Origin: Ga0077555 sp964500805
Lineage (GTDB): Bacteria; Pseudomonadota; Alphaproteobacteria; Rhizobiales; Hyphomicrobiaceae
NCBI GenBank assembly: GCA_964500805.1
Contig: CAZCQH010000009.1
Location: 61,685 to 125,684, forward strand
Reading direction: 5' to 3'
DNA length: 64,000 bases
In this document: positions 1-7,416 of the stretch, in pieces
How the letters are laid out: each line of letters starts with the position of its first letter
Numbering within the stretch: the stretch's first letter is position 1
Program-made: the position numbers and the translations under genes
The notes under the pieces: model-generated
Database searches by the model: none
What the model was told of the DNA's origin: nothing
Seen by the model: only the letters and a program-made list of their open reading frames with translations

Positions 1-230
1 TAGTGGCCGGTCTTGGCAGAGCATTGCGACGACACCGAGTAGGCTGTGGCGGAAAGTTTATAGAAGCTGACCCGGCAGCGCACAGCGTGCTTGTCCTGGC
101 CGACAGTGACAATGCCAGAGCCACGCCACTGGCCTTGCAGCGAGAGCGCGGCAAGCGCGGGCGTAAGCGCAAAGCCCAAATTGATGAGCGTTGCGATCAG
201 AGCATTTCGCACCCACAATGCTGTAGCCAT
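1..230 (-). CDS. Small secreted protein, 3' end cut by window edge
   Basis: An open frame starts at an ATG at 230 and runs off the left edge with no stop (about 76 residues visible). The first 28 residues look like a signal peptide: WVRN n-region, hydrophobic core ALIATLINLGFAL, and a TPALAA cleavage region. The visible mature part (LSLQGQWRGSGIVTVG, then two cysteines about 25 residues apart) resembles small hypothetical envelope proteins of Rhizobiales whose mature region begins with a G-x-W-x-G-x-G pattern; that likeness is from memory. A purine-rich GAGAGGGCGGGGA lies just before the ATG. The plus-strand frames here have no comparable start or signal. Function unknown; probably periplasmic. 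Confidence 0.6.
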   Translation of the reverse strand, partial: MATALWVRNALIATLINLGFALTPALAALSLQGQWRGSGIVTVGQDKHAVRCRVSFYKLSATAYSVSSQCSAKTGH

Positions 231-338
231 TCCCCGCCCTCTCAAAAAAAATATGACATATCCTGAATCCGGGCGTTGGTTATGGCTACGCAGCGGGTGA
301 TAGTTTCTATTAGGCCCGTAGCCACGCCTAAAAACACG

Positions 339-716
339 TCAGCTGCGTGCTTTTCGCGATGAGCTCGGCTTGGCGCGCTTACGCCCCGCCGTCGGACGGC
401 CTCGTGTCGAACTTTTTGCCGACTTTGTCATCGCCTTTCGCTTTGGCGTCGACTTCTTCACCGCAGATTTCGCAGGTGCTCGCTGCCTTGTAGTGGATGT
501 TTTTGCGTTTGTGCGCTGCTTAGTCGGCTGACTTTCAGCGCGCCTCTTACGAGCGGCCATTACAGCGCCAGACACGGCACCAATCAATGTACCTACCACC
601 GGCGCGCCAATGGCAGTGCCGACTACCGCACCCGCGACGGCGCCCCCTAGCGTGCTCTTAGCCGCACCTTTCTCATCGCTCGACAGAATCTCTTTTGTGT
701 CGTTGTCTTCCGTCAT
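339..716 (-). CDS. Glycine-zipper protein with histone-H1-like basic tail
   Basis: A 125-residue protein in three parts. Residues 1-20 are acidic (TEDNDTKEILSSDEK). Residues 20-53 form a glycine zipper (GGAVAGAVVGTAIGAPVVGTL and on), as seen in membrane-associating small proteins. Residues 55-125 are almost only K, R, S, T, A and P, like histone H1 or alphaproteobacterial nucleoid proteins. The start is set at the internal ATG because AGGGGGA sits seven bases before it; a longer frame reaches 767 but has no such site. Low-complexity composition makes homology-based naming unsafe. It could be a membrane-tethered DNA- or polyanion-binding protein, which is inference only. Confidence 0.65.
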   Translation of the reverse strand: MTEDNDTKEILSSDEKGAAKSTLGGAVAGAVVGTAIGAPVVGTLIGAVSGAVMAARKRRAESQPTKQRTNAKTSTTRQRAPAKSAVKKSTPKRKAMTKSAKSSTRGRPTAGRKRAKPSSSRKARS

Positions 717-946
717 GTTTTCCCCCTGCGCTTCTAAGCCGGTGCCTGTAATTCTGTGCGTCTTCAACGAAAATTGCGAGACAAAATCACATTACAGGAG
801 GATGGCCGAAGGGCGAATGTTGTGCAAAGAGCACTTGTAGACAGCCATTGCTCGTCAGCGGAAGTGTCAGCTTTCGACCAAAAAGCAAAGGGTTCGCAAC
901 GGGTTTGCAATCGCCGGCGTCCGGGAGGCTCGAAGATTCTAAGAAG

Positions 947-1004
947 TGGCGGAGAGAGTGGGACTCGAACCCACGGTGCGGATAACCGCACAACGGCTTT
1001 CGAG
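947..1004 (-). tRNA. tRNA-Ser(CGA) 3' half only (attachment-site remnant)
   Basis: Read on the minus strand, these 58 bases are the 3' part of a serine tRNA: anticodon loop CTCGAAA (anticodon CGA), 3' anticodon strand GCCGT, a long variable arm GTGCGG-TTAT-CCGCAC, a perfect T arm GTGGG-TTCGAGT-CCCAC, the acceptor strand TCTCTCC, discriminator G and encoded CCA. The 5' half is absent: no GGAGAGA acceptor strand or D arm occurs in the bases beyond 1004. A cut inside the anticodon loop with the 3' end preserved is the pattern left by tyrosine-recombinase integration into tRNA genes. In that geometry the island lies to the right of 1004 and the original downstream chromosome lies to the left of 947. 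Confidence 0.8.
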
Positions 1005-1141
1005 CGCGTTGCAGCACGTTCATGATCTGGTGAGGCAGGCGGAACCGACAGCGCCCAGCGACCTTAACACCCTCGCCTTCTTCGACGTGCACACGCGGGC
1101 GCCGGGCGCGGGTGTCCTTGAAGCCGATGAAGACATTTTGA

Positions 1142-1167
1142 GGGGCGTCGACCGAAGTCGACGCCCC
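1142..1167 (-). terminator. Perfect 11-bp hairpin, probable terminator of the kinase-nagA block
   Basis: An 11-bp perfect stem (GGGGCGTCGAC with GTCGACGCCCC) closes a four-base loop. On the minus strand the loop is TTCG closed by C-G, the extra-stable UUCG tetraloop, followed by TCAAAATG. It lies about 100 bases past the stop of the kinase gene, the last gene of the minus-strand block. The T-tract is weak, so it may instead protect the mRNA 3' end. The 269 bases between the tRNA fragment and the kinase stop hold nothing else I can recognise. Confidence 0.5.
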
Positions 1168-1273
1168 CTGTTTGCATCTCCTGGGCTAAGCTTCGAGCGG
1201 GACCTCCGCCGGTTGATCCCGCGAATGAGCATCGCGAAATGCGCTTTCGGGAACACCGTCCATCTAACGACTA

Positions 1274-2185
1274 TTAGGCAGCTGAGCTGCGTTGGCTTTC
1301 CTGGGCGTCTCGTCTGCTCTGGAAGTCCTGGCGGGCCATGAGAATTGCTCCGTCCAGAGGATCGCTTTGCGGCGCGGATAGAAAACTCCGCAGCCGGGAA
1401 GGTAACCACGGCCTCAATGGCTCAGCAAGTCCGCCGATCAGGCTGATCGCGGAGGCACCTCCAGCTATGAGTCGGTCGATGATGCGTACCGCAGCATCTG
1501 AGGCCTCTTGCACCAATTCGACGGCCAGGGGGTCCTTGCGCGATGCATATTCGAAGACAATCGGTGCCAATTCGGCGTACTGAGACGGCGTTGCGCTTGC
1601 TGCAAACGAAACGATTTTGGATGGGTCGCGTCGGTAACGGTCGAGAATGAGATCGGAAAGCTTTGTTCGCGGGAAGCATCCGTCGAAGGTCCAGAGAGTG
1701 CGGCGCAGCGCCTCTCGACCCATTCTTTGGCCGCCGGCCTCGTCAGAGATTTCGGCGCCCCACCCACCGACATTGATGCGACGGCCGTCGACGATGGCTA
1801 GTCCACACGACCCGGTGCCGAGTATCACAATCCCGCCATTGCCGCCCTGATGAGCACCAAGCCAAGCGATATAGGCATCGGTCGCGACCACCATCGATGC
1901 AAAGGAGTTCAGGCCTGCGCGCAACTGCTCGCATGGGCTCTTCATGCCCGCGCCTGCTAAGCCCAATCCCGCGTGGGCGCGGTGAAGAATGCGCTCGTCG
2001 AGACCTGCAGCCCGTACAGCTGCCCTGCTTGCAGCTCGAACGGACTCTTTGGCCAGATCTAAATCAAGGTGGATATTGGCTGGGCCGCTGCAGCCTTCGC
2101 CCAACAAATTGCCTTCGATATCTCGGAGGCGGGCCCGGCAGGATGAGGCGCCCCCATCTATTCCGATGAAGAAATACTCAGTCAT
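1274..2185 (-). CDS. BadF/BcrA-type N-acetylglucosamine / N-acetylmuramate kinase
   Basis: A 303-residue cytoplasmic sugar kinase of the BadF/BadG/BcrA ATPase family, which includes GlcNAc kinase (GspK) and the clostridial GlcNAc/MurNAc kinase MurK. Visible motifs: phosphate-1 loop GIDGG at residues 8-12, a probable catalytic Asp at 103 (TDAYIAWLGAH), phosphate-2 LGTGSCG at 122-128, and GGWGAEISDEAGG at 140-152. I chose the ATG at 2185 because MTEYFFIGIDGG is the family's usual N-terminus; the frame extends to 2224 without support. It is the last gene of a block with nagA and the deaminase and is divergent from murQ. MurQ needs MurNAc-6-phosphate and no anmK or PTS is visible, so MurNAc phosphorylation by this enzyme is a reasonable inference. 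Confidence 0.88.
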   Translation of the reverse strand: MTEYFFIGIDGGASSCRARLRDIEGNLLGEGCSGPANIHLDLDLAKESVRAASRAAVRAAGLDERILHRAHAGLGLAGAGMKSPCEQLRAGLNSFASMVVATDAYIAWLGAHQGGNGGIVILGTGSCGLAIVDGRRINVGGWGAEISDEAGGQRMGREALRRTLWTFDGCFPRTKLSDLILDRYRRDPSKIVSFAASATPSQYAELAPIVFEYASRKDPLAVELVQEASDAAVRIIDRLIAGGASAISLIGGLAEPLRPWLPSRLRSFLSAPQSDPLDGAILMARQDFQSRRDAQESQRSSAA

Positions 2186-2370
2186 CCGATTGGTTTTTGA
2201 AGGCTCACAGCAGGGGACCCGCATGCGGTTACCAGTCCTGATTCCAAATGTCGAGCCCTAATGAACCACGAACGACAGTGGCTTCGAGCAGCAATCTGAG
2301 GTCTTTCGACGCAGTTGGAGGATCGCGTTAGGGCTTTGGATGGCAACGGTCGGAAACGCGACAATAGATA

Positions 2371-3525
2371 CTACATTCTTGCTGATTTCTTCCCCGCAAG
2401 CCATGTCCCCTGCACTTCGAGAGTGCCCGCATCCAGTGCGACAATATCGGCGCGATATCCCGGGCGCAGGCCGCCCAGAAGATGGCCAAGGCCGATAAAT
2501 TCTGCGGGATTTCGGGAAGCGAAGCGGAGGGCATCTTCCAGCCGGACCCCGAGCATGTCTATGCAATTGCGGACCGCCGAGGCCATGTCAAGGGTCGAGC
2601 CAGCCAACGTCCCGTCGGGCCTCACGCAACGACCCCCTATGACCTGAATTTTCGCGCCGTAGAGATCAAATTTTGACTGGCGACCGCCAACGGGTGGCAT
2701 CGCATCTGTTACAAGAATCGGTCGGCCCAGGCCGCGCAGTGACAGGCGAAGCATTGCAGGATCCACGTGGAATCCGTCGATGATGATCCCGAACCAAGCG
2801 TTGGGCGACTCTAGCGCTGCGGCTATAGGGCCCGGCTCCCGGCTGGCCAGAGGTCTCATGGCATTGAAGAGATGTGTAAAGCCGCTGAGCCCTTCGGCCA
2901 TCGCAGCAAGAGTCTCCGCATATGTCGCAATCGAATGGCCGAGCGAAACTCGAACACCGGACTGGACGAGCCGGTCAATAAAGCCGGTCGGCACGCGCTC
3001 GGGAGCCAGAGTCACGAGCAGAGCGCCTTTACGGGGGCCGCAAAGCATCTCAAGGTCGGCAGGGCTGGGTTGCCGTATCAGACTTGCGGCGTGTACGCCC
3101 GCTTTTTCCGGCGACAGAAAAGGGCCCTCGAGATGGATGCCGAGAATACCTGGCTCGCTTTCCACCGAAGCTTGGGCCGCAGCGTAGGCAACCGTCATCT
3201 TTTCAGAAGTATCCGTAATGAAGGTTGGGAGAAGCGCGGTCGTTCCGAATTTGCGGTGGGCCGCGGCGATCGCGAGGATGGCTTCTGGCGTCGGCGAGCT
3301 ATTGAATAAGACATCTCCTCCACCGTTGACTTGTAGATCGATGAATCCCGGGGCGAGCCAAACTCCCAAGGGCATTTTACTAACCTCAAGACCTAATGGT
3401 AGCTCCGACTGCGGAACGATGCCTACGATAAGCGAGCCTTCAACCACGACGGCTGCATCTTTGTGTCTTGTCCAGCCGTCAAATACATGGTCGGCGGCGA
3501 TAGCATGGCGCTGTGATTCGTTCAT
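2371..3525 (-). CDS. nagA: N-acetylglucosamine-6-phosphate deacetylase
   Basis: NagA hydrolyses GlcNAc-6-phosphate to glucosamine-6-phosphate and acetate. At 384 residues it is the normal size. The amidohydrolase-superfamily motifs are in order: GFIDLQVNGGG at 60-70, the metal glutamate in HLEGPFLSPEKAGVHA (Glu133), metal histidines His197 (LGHS) and His218 (THLFNAM), substrate-side DGFH at 250, and the catalytic aspartate in LVTDAMPP (Asp274). Its ATG overlaps the stop of the upstream deaminase gene by four bases (ATGA), so the two are translationally coupled. The kinase gene lies 185 bases downstream. All key residues are present, so it should be active. Confidence 0.95.
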   Translation of the reverse strand: MNESQRHAIAADHVFDGWTRHKDAAVVVEGSLIVGIVPQSELPLGLEVSKMPLGVWLAPGFIDLQVNGGGDVLFNSSPTPEAILAIAAAHRKFGTTALLPTFITDTSEKMTVAYAAAQASVESEPGILGIHLEGPFLSPEKAGVHAASLIRQPSPADLEMLCGPRKGALLVTLAPERVPTGFIDRLVQSGVRVSLGHSIATYAETLAAMAEGLSGFTHLFNAMRPLASREPGPIAAALESPNAWFGIIIDGFHVDPAMLRLSLRGLGRPILVTDAMPPVGGRQSKFDLYGAKIQVIGGRCVRPDGTLAGSTLDMASAVRNCIDMLGVRLEDALRFASRNPAEFIGLGHLLGGLRPGYRADIVALDAGTLEVQGTWLAGKKSARM

Positions 3526-4532
3526 CGAGTTCGTGTGATCTTCTGCAAATGCCTCGGCTGATCGACATCAAAGCCGCGGTGCTGGGCGAAACGAACTGCC
3601 AACGCGTATAAGCTTTGGATCAAGCACACGGCGTCGGTATCGGGATGGTCTGGGGCAAGTACGGGCAGTTGGCCGCTCACCCCGCCGCTATTCGCCGTGG
3701 TGAGTACCAACGCGCGCTTGCGACGAAGATCGGCTTCAAGCTCTGCCAAGGTGGACGCAGCTGCATCCGTCGGCATGAAAATTACAACTGGATAGCCACG
3801 CGAAACTAAAGCGATGGGCCCGTGCTGGAATTCGGCGCCGCTGAACGCTTCCGCATGGATGTTGCAGACCTCCTTCAGCTTCAAGGCGGCTTCCTGCGCG
3901 ATGGCAAATGTTGGTCCACGGCCCAAAGTGACAAGGCTCTGTGCCGCAGAGAACGCGCTTAGAGCCTGAGCCCAATCCAACTCAGCGGCCGAGGCCAACC
4001 GATCCGGCAGGCGATCCAGAGCCGCCGTCATCTCGGGGTTGTTGGTCCAAGTTGCAACGAAGTTCAGCAAAGCGGTGACAGAGGAGACGAACGTCTTGGT
4101 TGCGGCGATGCTCAACTCCGCTCCGGCCTCCATGGGCAAGACGATGTCACAAGCTGACGCGAGAGGACTATTCGTGTCGTTGACCAGAGCCACGGTAATG
4201 GCGCCAGAACTCTTCGCCCGGGCCGCGGATTCAATCAGGTCCTCACTGCGACCGGATTGGGAGATCGCGAGGAAGAGCTGACCTGCGAGCATCAACTCCC
4301 TTCGGTAAACTGACATGATGCTTGGGGCTGCGTCGGCCACCGGGATTCCGAGATGTCGCTCAATCAGGTACTTTCCAAAAGTCGCAGCGTTGGCTGAACT
4401 GCCGCGAGCGCAAGTAACCACCAGTCGCGGCGGCGAGTTTTTTAGCAAGGCGGCAAGCTTGGTGAGGGGACGGGCGAGCGTCTCCGATTGGCGTCGGACG
4501 GCGTCGGGTGCTTCGCGAACCTCGGTTGCCAT
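3522..4532 (-). CDS. SIS-family glucosamine-6-phosphate deaminase (NagB-II type)
   Basis: A protein of 336 residues with two SIS sugar-isomerase domains and no glutaminase domain: the isomerase half of GlmS, as in NagB-II deaminases, which convert GlcN-6-P to fructose-6-P and ammonia. Motifs: CARGSSANAATFGKYL near 41-56, SQSGRSEDLIE, AATKTFVSS, then LGRGPTFAIAQEAALKLKEVC and HAEAFSGAEFQHGP in the second domain. The ATG at 4532 gives the usual NagB-II start; the frame is open to 4640 but that stretch is the intergenic region facing murQ. An AgaS-like role cannot be ruled out, but the neighbours nagA, a GlcNAc-type kinase and murQ favour the Nag pathway. Confidence 0.88.
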   Translation of the reverse strand: MATEVREAPDAVRRQSETLARPLTKLAALLKNSPPRLVVTCARGSSANAATFGKYLIERHLGIPVADAAPSIMSVYRRELMLAGQLFLAISQSGRSEDLIESAARAKSSGAITVALVNDTNSPLASACDIVLPMEAGAELSIAATKTFVSSVTALLNFVATWTNNPEMTAALDRLPDRLASAAELDWAQALSAFSAAQSLVTLGRGPTFAIAQEAALKLKEVCNIHAEAFSGAEFQHGPIALVSRGYPVVIFMPTDAAASTLAELEADLRRKRALVLTTANSGGVSGQLPVLAPDHPDTDAVCLIQSLYALAVRFAQHRGFDVDQPRHLQKITRTR

Positions 4533-4704
4533 TAGCAGGCCGCTTTTGTTTCTCCGTGAACTCACAGTAGGATGCCTCCTGACACTCGTTCTGCACGCTT
4601 GCTCCGGCGAAGGCCTCGTGCAATTCCTCAGCGATCGCATGACTGCCAGGGAACGTGGCGCCGGGCCTCGTTAACACGCACTATCTGAGTGCTCTAGAGT
4701 TCAC
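4533..4704. promoter_or_regulatory. Divergent promoter region between deaminase and murQ, with 8-bp inverted repeat
   Basis: This 172-bp space must hold both promoters of the divergent amino-sugar genes. An 8-bp inverted repeat, GTGAACTC at 4556-4563 and GAGTTCAC at 4697-4704, sits near each start codon; the second copy abuts the murQ ATG. It could be a shared repressor site, but eight bases is short enough to be chance. No regulator gene of the NagC, NagQ or MurR type is adjacent. Confidence 0.35.
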
Positions 4705-5607
4705 ATGAAGACCGAAGAATCCAGTCCCCGCTACTCCAGCATAGACCGTTGGGAACCGGCGGATGTGTTGGAATCCCTAATTGAAGGACAATTTTCTGCC
4801 GTAGCAGCCGTACGTGCCGCCCTCCCCGCCATCCGATCCGCCGCGGTTGCCATGGAGGCGAAGTTGCGAGAGCGAGGTCGGCTCGTTTACGCGGGCGCCG
4901 GCACATCGGGACGGCTCGCGGTGCAGGATGGGGCCGAACTCACGCCCACCTTTGGATGGCCTAACGACAGGCTTTTGTTGCTGATCGCGGGAGGACGAGA
5001 CGCACTGCTGCGGTCCGTGGAAGGAGCTGAAGACGACATAGCCAATGCACGGCAACTTGTCGGTCAACACGGAATTGATGTTGACGATGTTCTCGTGGCA
5101 GTGGCAGCCAGTGGGACAACGCCCTTCACCCTGGCGTGCTTGCGTGAAGCGCGAACGCGAGGTGCATTGACCGTCGGGATTGCAAATAATTGGGGTAGTC
5201 CGATCTTGGAGGAGACCCACCACCCAATTTTTCTCGACACTGGTCCAGAGCCGATCGCTGGCTCCACACGGTTGAAGGCAGGCACGGCACAGAAGATTAC
5301 CCTCAACGGGCTATCGACCCTACTCATGATCCTGCTGGGGAGAGTGTACCGCGGTCTAATGGTTGATGTCCGAGCCTCGAATGAGAAGCTCGTGCGTCGA
5401 AGCGAAGATATGTTGGTCCAATTGACCGGATGCAGTGAGGGTGACGCGCGAAATGCGCTCAATTCCGCGAGCGGTAGCGTAAAGCTTGCCGCTTTGTTGA
5501 TCCACGGCTGCAATCTCAAACTAGCTGAGGATTTGCTGGATCGCGCCAAAGGCCATCTTGGCAAAGCCTTGGATCTCATCAACTCCCCCGAAAAAGGTGC
5601 CGGCTAA
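4705..5607 (+). CDS. murQ: N-acetylmuramic acid 6-phosphate etherase
   Basis: MurQ cleaves the lactyl ether of MurNAc-6-phosphate to give GlcNAc-6-phosphate and D-lactate, linking peptidoglycan recycling to NagA. The 300-residue length is typical. The SIS domain begins with YAGAGTSGRLAVQDGAELTPTFG (62-84), in which Glu78 matches the catalytic glutamate of the family. The second conserved acid is Glu109 in SVEGAED, keeping the 31-residue spacing known from E. coli. The C-terminal part (LNSASGSVKLAALL, GCNLKLAEDLL) is the family's helical tail. It is divergent from the nag block. Hand counts of two 60-base lines give 29 and 31 G+C, well below later genes, which suggests transfer. Confidence 0.95.
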   Translation: MKTEESSPRYSSIDRWEPADVLESLIEGQFSAVAAVRAALPAIRSAAVAMEAKLRERGRLVYAGAGTSGRLAVQDGAELTPTFGWPNDRLLLLIAGGRDALLRSVEGAEDDIANARQLVGQHGIDVDDVLVAVAASGTTPFTLACLREARTRGALTVGIANNWGSPILEETHHPIFLDTGPEPIAGSTRLKAGTAQKITLNGLSTLLMILLGRVYRGLMVDVRASNEKLVRRSEDMLVQLTGCSEGDARNALNSASGSVKLAALLIHGCNLKLAEDLLDRAKGHLGKALDLINSPEKGAG

Positions 5608-5763
5608 TCACAAAGTGCCTTCCTTCTCGGGACGGGAGGGACCTCTCCACTGGCTTCGGACGTTGGAACGGGCAGCCGGTCCCAGGCCGACAACTACGCC
5701 CGCCAGCCAGGACGACGACGATGAACTACCGACCGCCGCCCGAATGGTGAGGAAAGGAAACCC

Positions 5764-7053
5764 ATGGACCGCATCCGCATAGTCGGCGGTCAGCGCTTGA
5801 ACGGTACCATTCCAATCAGCGGCGCCAAGAACGCTGCGCTGCCGTTGATGATTGCCAGCCTTCTCACTCGCGAGACGCTGACGCTGAATAATGTTCCGCG
5901 CCTTGCCGACGTCAACATGCTTGCCCGGATCCTCGGCAATCACGGCGTCGATGTGACCATCGCCGGGAAGAGGTCAGGCCAGCGCTCGAGCGACGGTCAG
6001 ACTTTCAGGCTCACAGCACCGGACATCGTCGATACCACGGCGCCTTACGAGATGGTGGCCCGCATGCGGGCGAGCTTCTGGGTGCTGGCGCCGCTTGTTG
6101 CGCGCAGCGGCCGGGCGAAGGTCTCGCTGCCAGGGGGATGCGCCATCGGCACGCGCCCCGTCGATCTGCATTTGACCGCACTCGAGGCGCTCGGCGCCGA
6201 AATCGAGCTCGAAGGCGGGTACGTGATCGCCAAAGCCCCCAGGGGCTTGACCGGCAACCGCATCCCGCTCGCCAAGGTGTCTGTGGGAGCGACCCATAAT
6301 GCCTTGATGGCCGCCGTGCTTGCCCGTGGCGAGTCGCTGATCGAGAATGCCGCCCGCGAGCCCGAGGTCGTCGATGTCGCCAATTGCCTGGTCAAGATGG
6401 GCGCCAGGATCGAGGGAATCGGCAGCGCGAATCTATGTGTTCAGGGGCGAGAAACTCTCTACGGCGCCGAGCATACCGTCCTTCCCGACCGCATCGAGAC
6501 GGGCACCTATGCCATGGCGGCTGCCATCACCAGCGGCGACGTGTTTTTGTACGGGGCTGTCCCAGACCATTTGCAAGAGGTGCTTAAGACTTTGCGCGCG
6601 ACAGGCGTCGAGGTTGAGGAGCAAGCGACTGGCATCCGTGTTGCGCGGAATAGCGGGGGATTGAAACCGGTTACAATCGAGACCAAGCCTTTCCCGGGCT
6701 TCCCCACCGATTTGCAGGCGCAGCTCATTGCGCTTATGTGCATGGCGAACGGGACCTCGCAGGTGCGCGAGACGATCTTTGAAAACCGCTTCATGCATGT
6801 GCAGGAATTGGCTCGGCTTGGTGCCCGTATCGAGCTCAAGGGCGACACCGCCCTTGTCACCGGCGTCAACGGTTTGCTCGGCGCGCAAGTCATGGCGACG
6901 GATTTGCGGGCTTCAGTGTCGCTCATCATCGCCGGGCTTGCCGCCCAAGGCGAGACGATGATCGGCCGTGTCTATCACCTCGACCGGGGCTTCGAGCGTA
7001 TCGAGGACAAGCTCAGCCAATGCGGCGCCCGTATCGAGCGACTGTCGAACTGA
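5764..7053 (+). CDS. murA: UDP-N-acetylglucosamine 1-carboxyvinyltransferase
   Basis: MurA adds enolpyruvate to UDP-GlcNAc, the first committed step of peptidoglycan synthesis, in the cytoplasm. At 429 residues it is full length. Lys22 and Asn23 (GAKNAALPL) and the active-site cysteine Cys126 in LPGGCAIGTRPVD are present, so it should be sensitive to fosfomycin. GAGGAAAGGAAACCC before the ATG is a good ribosome site. G+C returns to the high level of the rest of the window here, unlike murQ just upstream. In many alphaproteobacteria murA is followed by a DUF2948 gene and hisD; here it is followed by a 363-bp gene-free stretch, so this is either a moved locus or a second copy. Confidence 0.95.
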   Translation: MDRIRIVGGQRLNGTIPISGAKNAALPLMIASLLTRETLTLNNVPRLADVNMLARILGNHGVDVTIAGKRSGQRSSDGQTFRLTAPDIVDTTAPYEMVARMRASFWVLAPLVARSGRAKVSLPGGCAIGTRPVDLHLTALEALGAEIELEGGYVIAKAPRGLTGNRIPLAKVSVGATHNALMAAVLARGESLIENAAREPEVVDVANCLVKMGARIEGIGSANLCVQGRETLYGAEHTVLPDRIETGTYAMAAAITSGDVFLYGAVPDHLQEVLKTLRATGVEVEEQATGIRVARNSGGLKPVTIETKPFPGFPTDLQAQLIALMCMANGTSQVRETIFENRFMHVQELARLGARIELKGDTALVTGVNGLLGAQVMATDLRASVSLIIAGLAAQGETMIGRVYHLDRGFERIEDKLSQCGARIERLSN

Positions 7054-7224
7054 GCCATCAGATGCCAATTCTCGTGGGGGGCAAGGGCAAATCTCTTCGA
7101 CAGAAAGAAATCGCTGCAGCGTTCGGTTCGGCCTTTGGCCCTCATGCGCCCGGCAGTTGGGACTCGCCAATTAACTCACATGCTTCCCTGTTAAGCTAAG
7201 TGGAATAGCCTGTTCAGTCAGCGA

Positions 7225-7356
7225 AATTCCCTGTTTCGATTCCTAGGGAATTCGCAGGGAACGCGTTGGATTTGTTCGCAGAAGCGAGGTCTATATCGCC
7301 GTGACCGGCACTTACGTGCCCAAATTCCCTGTATCTTCCCGTGAAACAGGGAAATA
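7225..7356. repeat. Cluster of TTCCCTGT / ACAGGGAA motifs
   Basis: The gene-free 363 bases between the convergent ends of murA and the DASS gene hold several copies of one short motif in both orientations: AATTCCCTGTTT at 7225, AGGGAATTCGCAGGGAA at 7245, AAATTCCCTGT at 7322, and AAACAGGGAAATA at 7344. From memory, similar AACAGGGAA/TTCCCTGTT clusters occur in intergenic DNA of Bradyrhizobium-like genomes, often near mobile DNA. No transposase or integrase is in this gap. The copies may pair as alternative hairpins between the two convergent genes. Confidence 0.5.
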
Positions 7357-7416
7357 CAAAGCGGAGACGGGTTCGCCGATGACTGCCCCCACCGCCAATT
7401 TCTTGGGGATCGACCC

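Noticed and set aside
946..1341. A 131-codon plus-strand frame beginning across the tRNA fragment
   Set aside because: Its first residues are the well-known spurious translation of a reversed tRNA 3' end.
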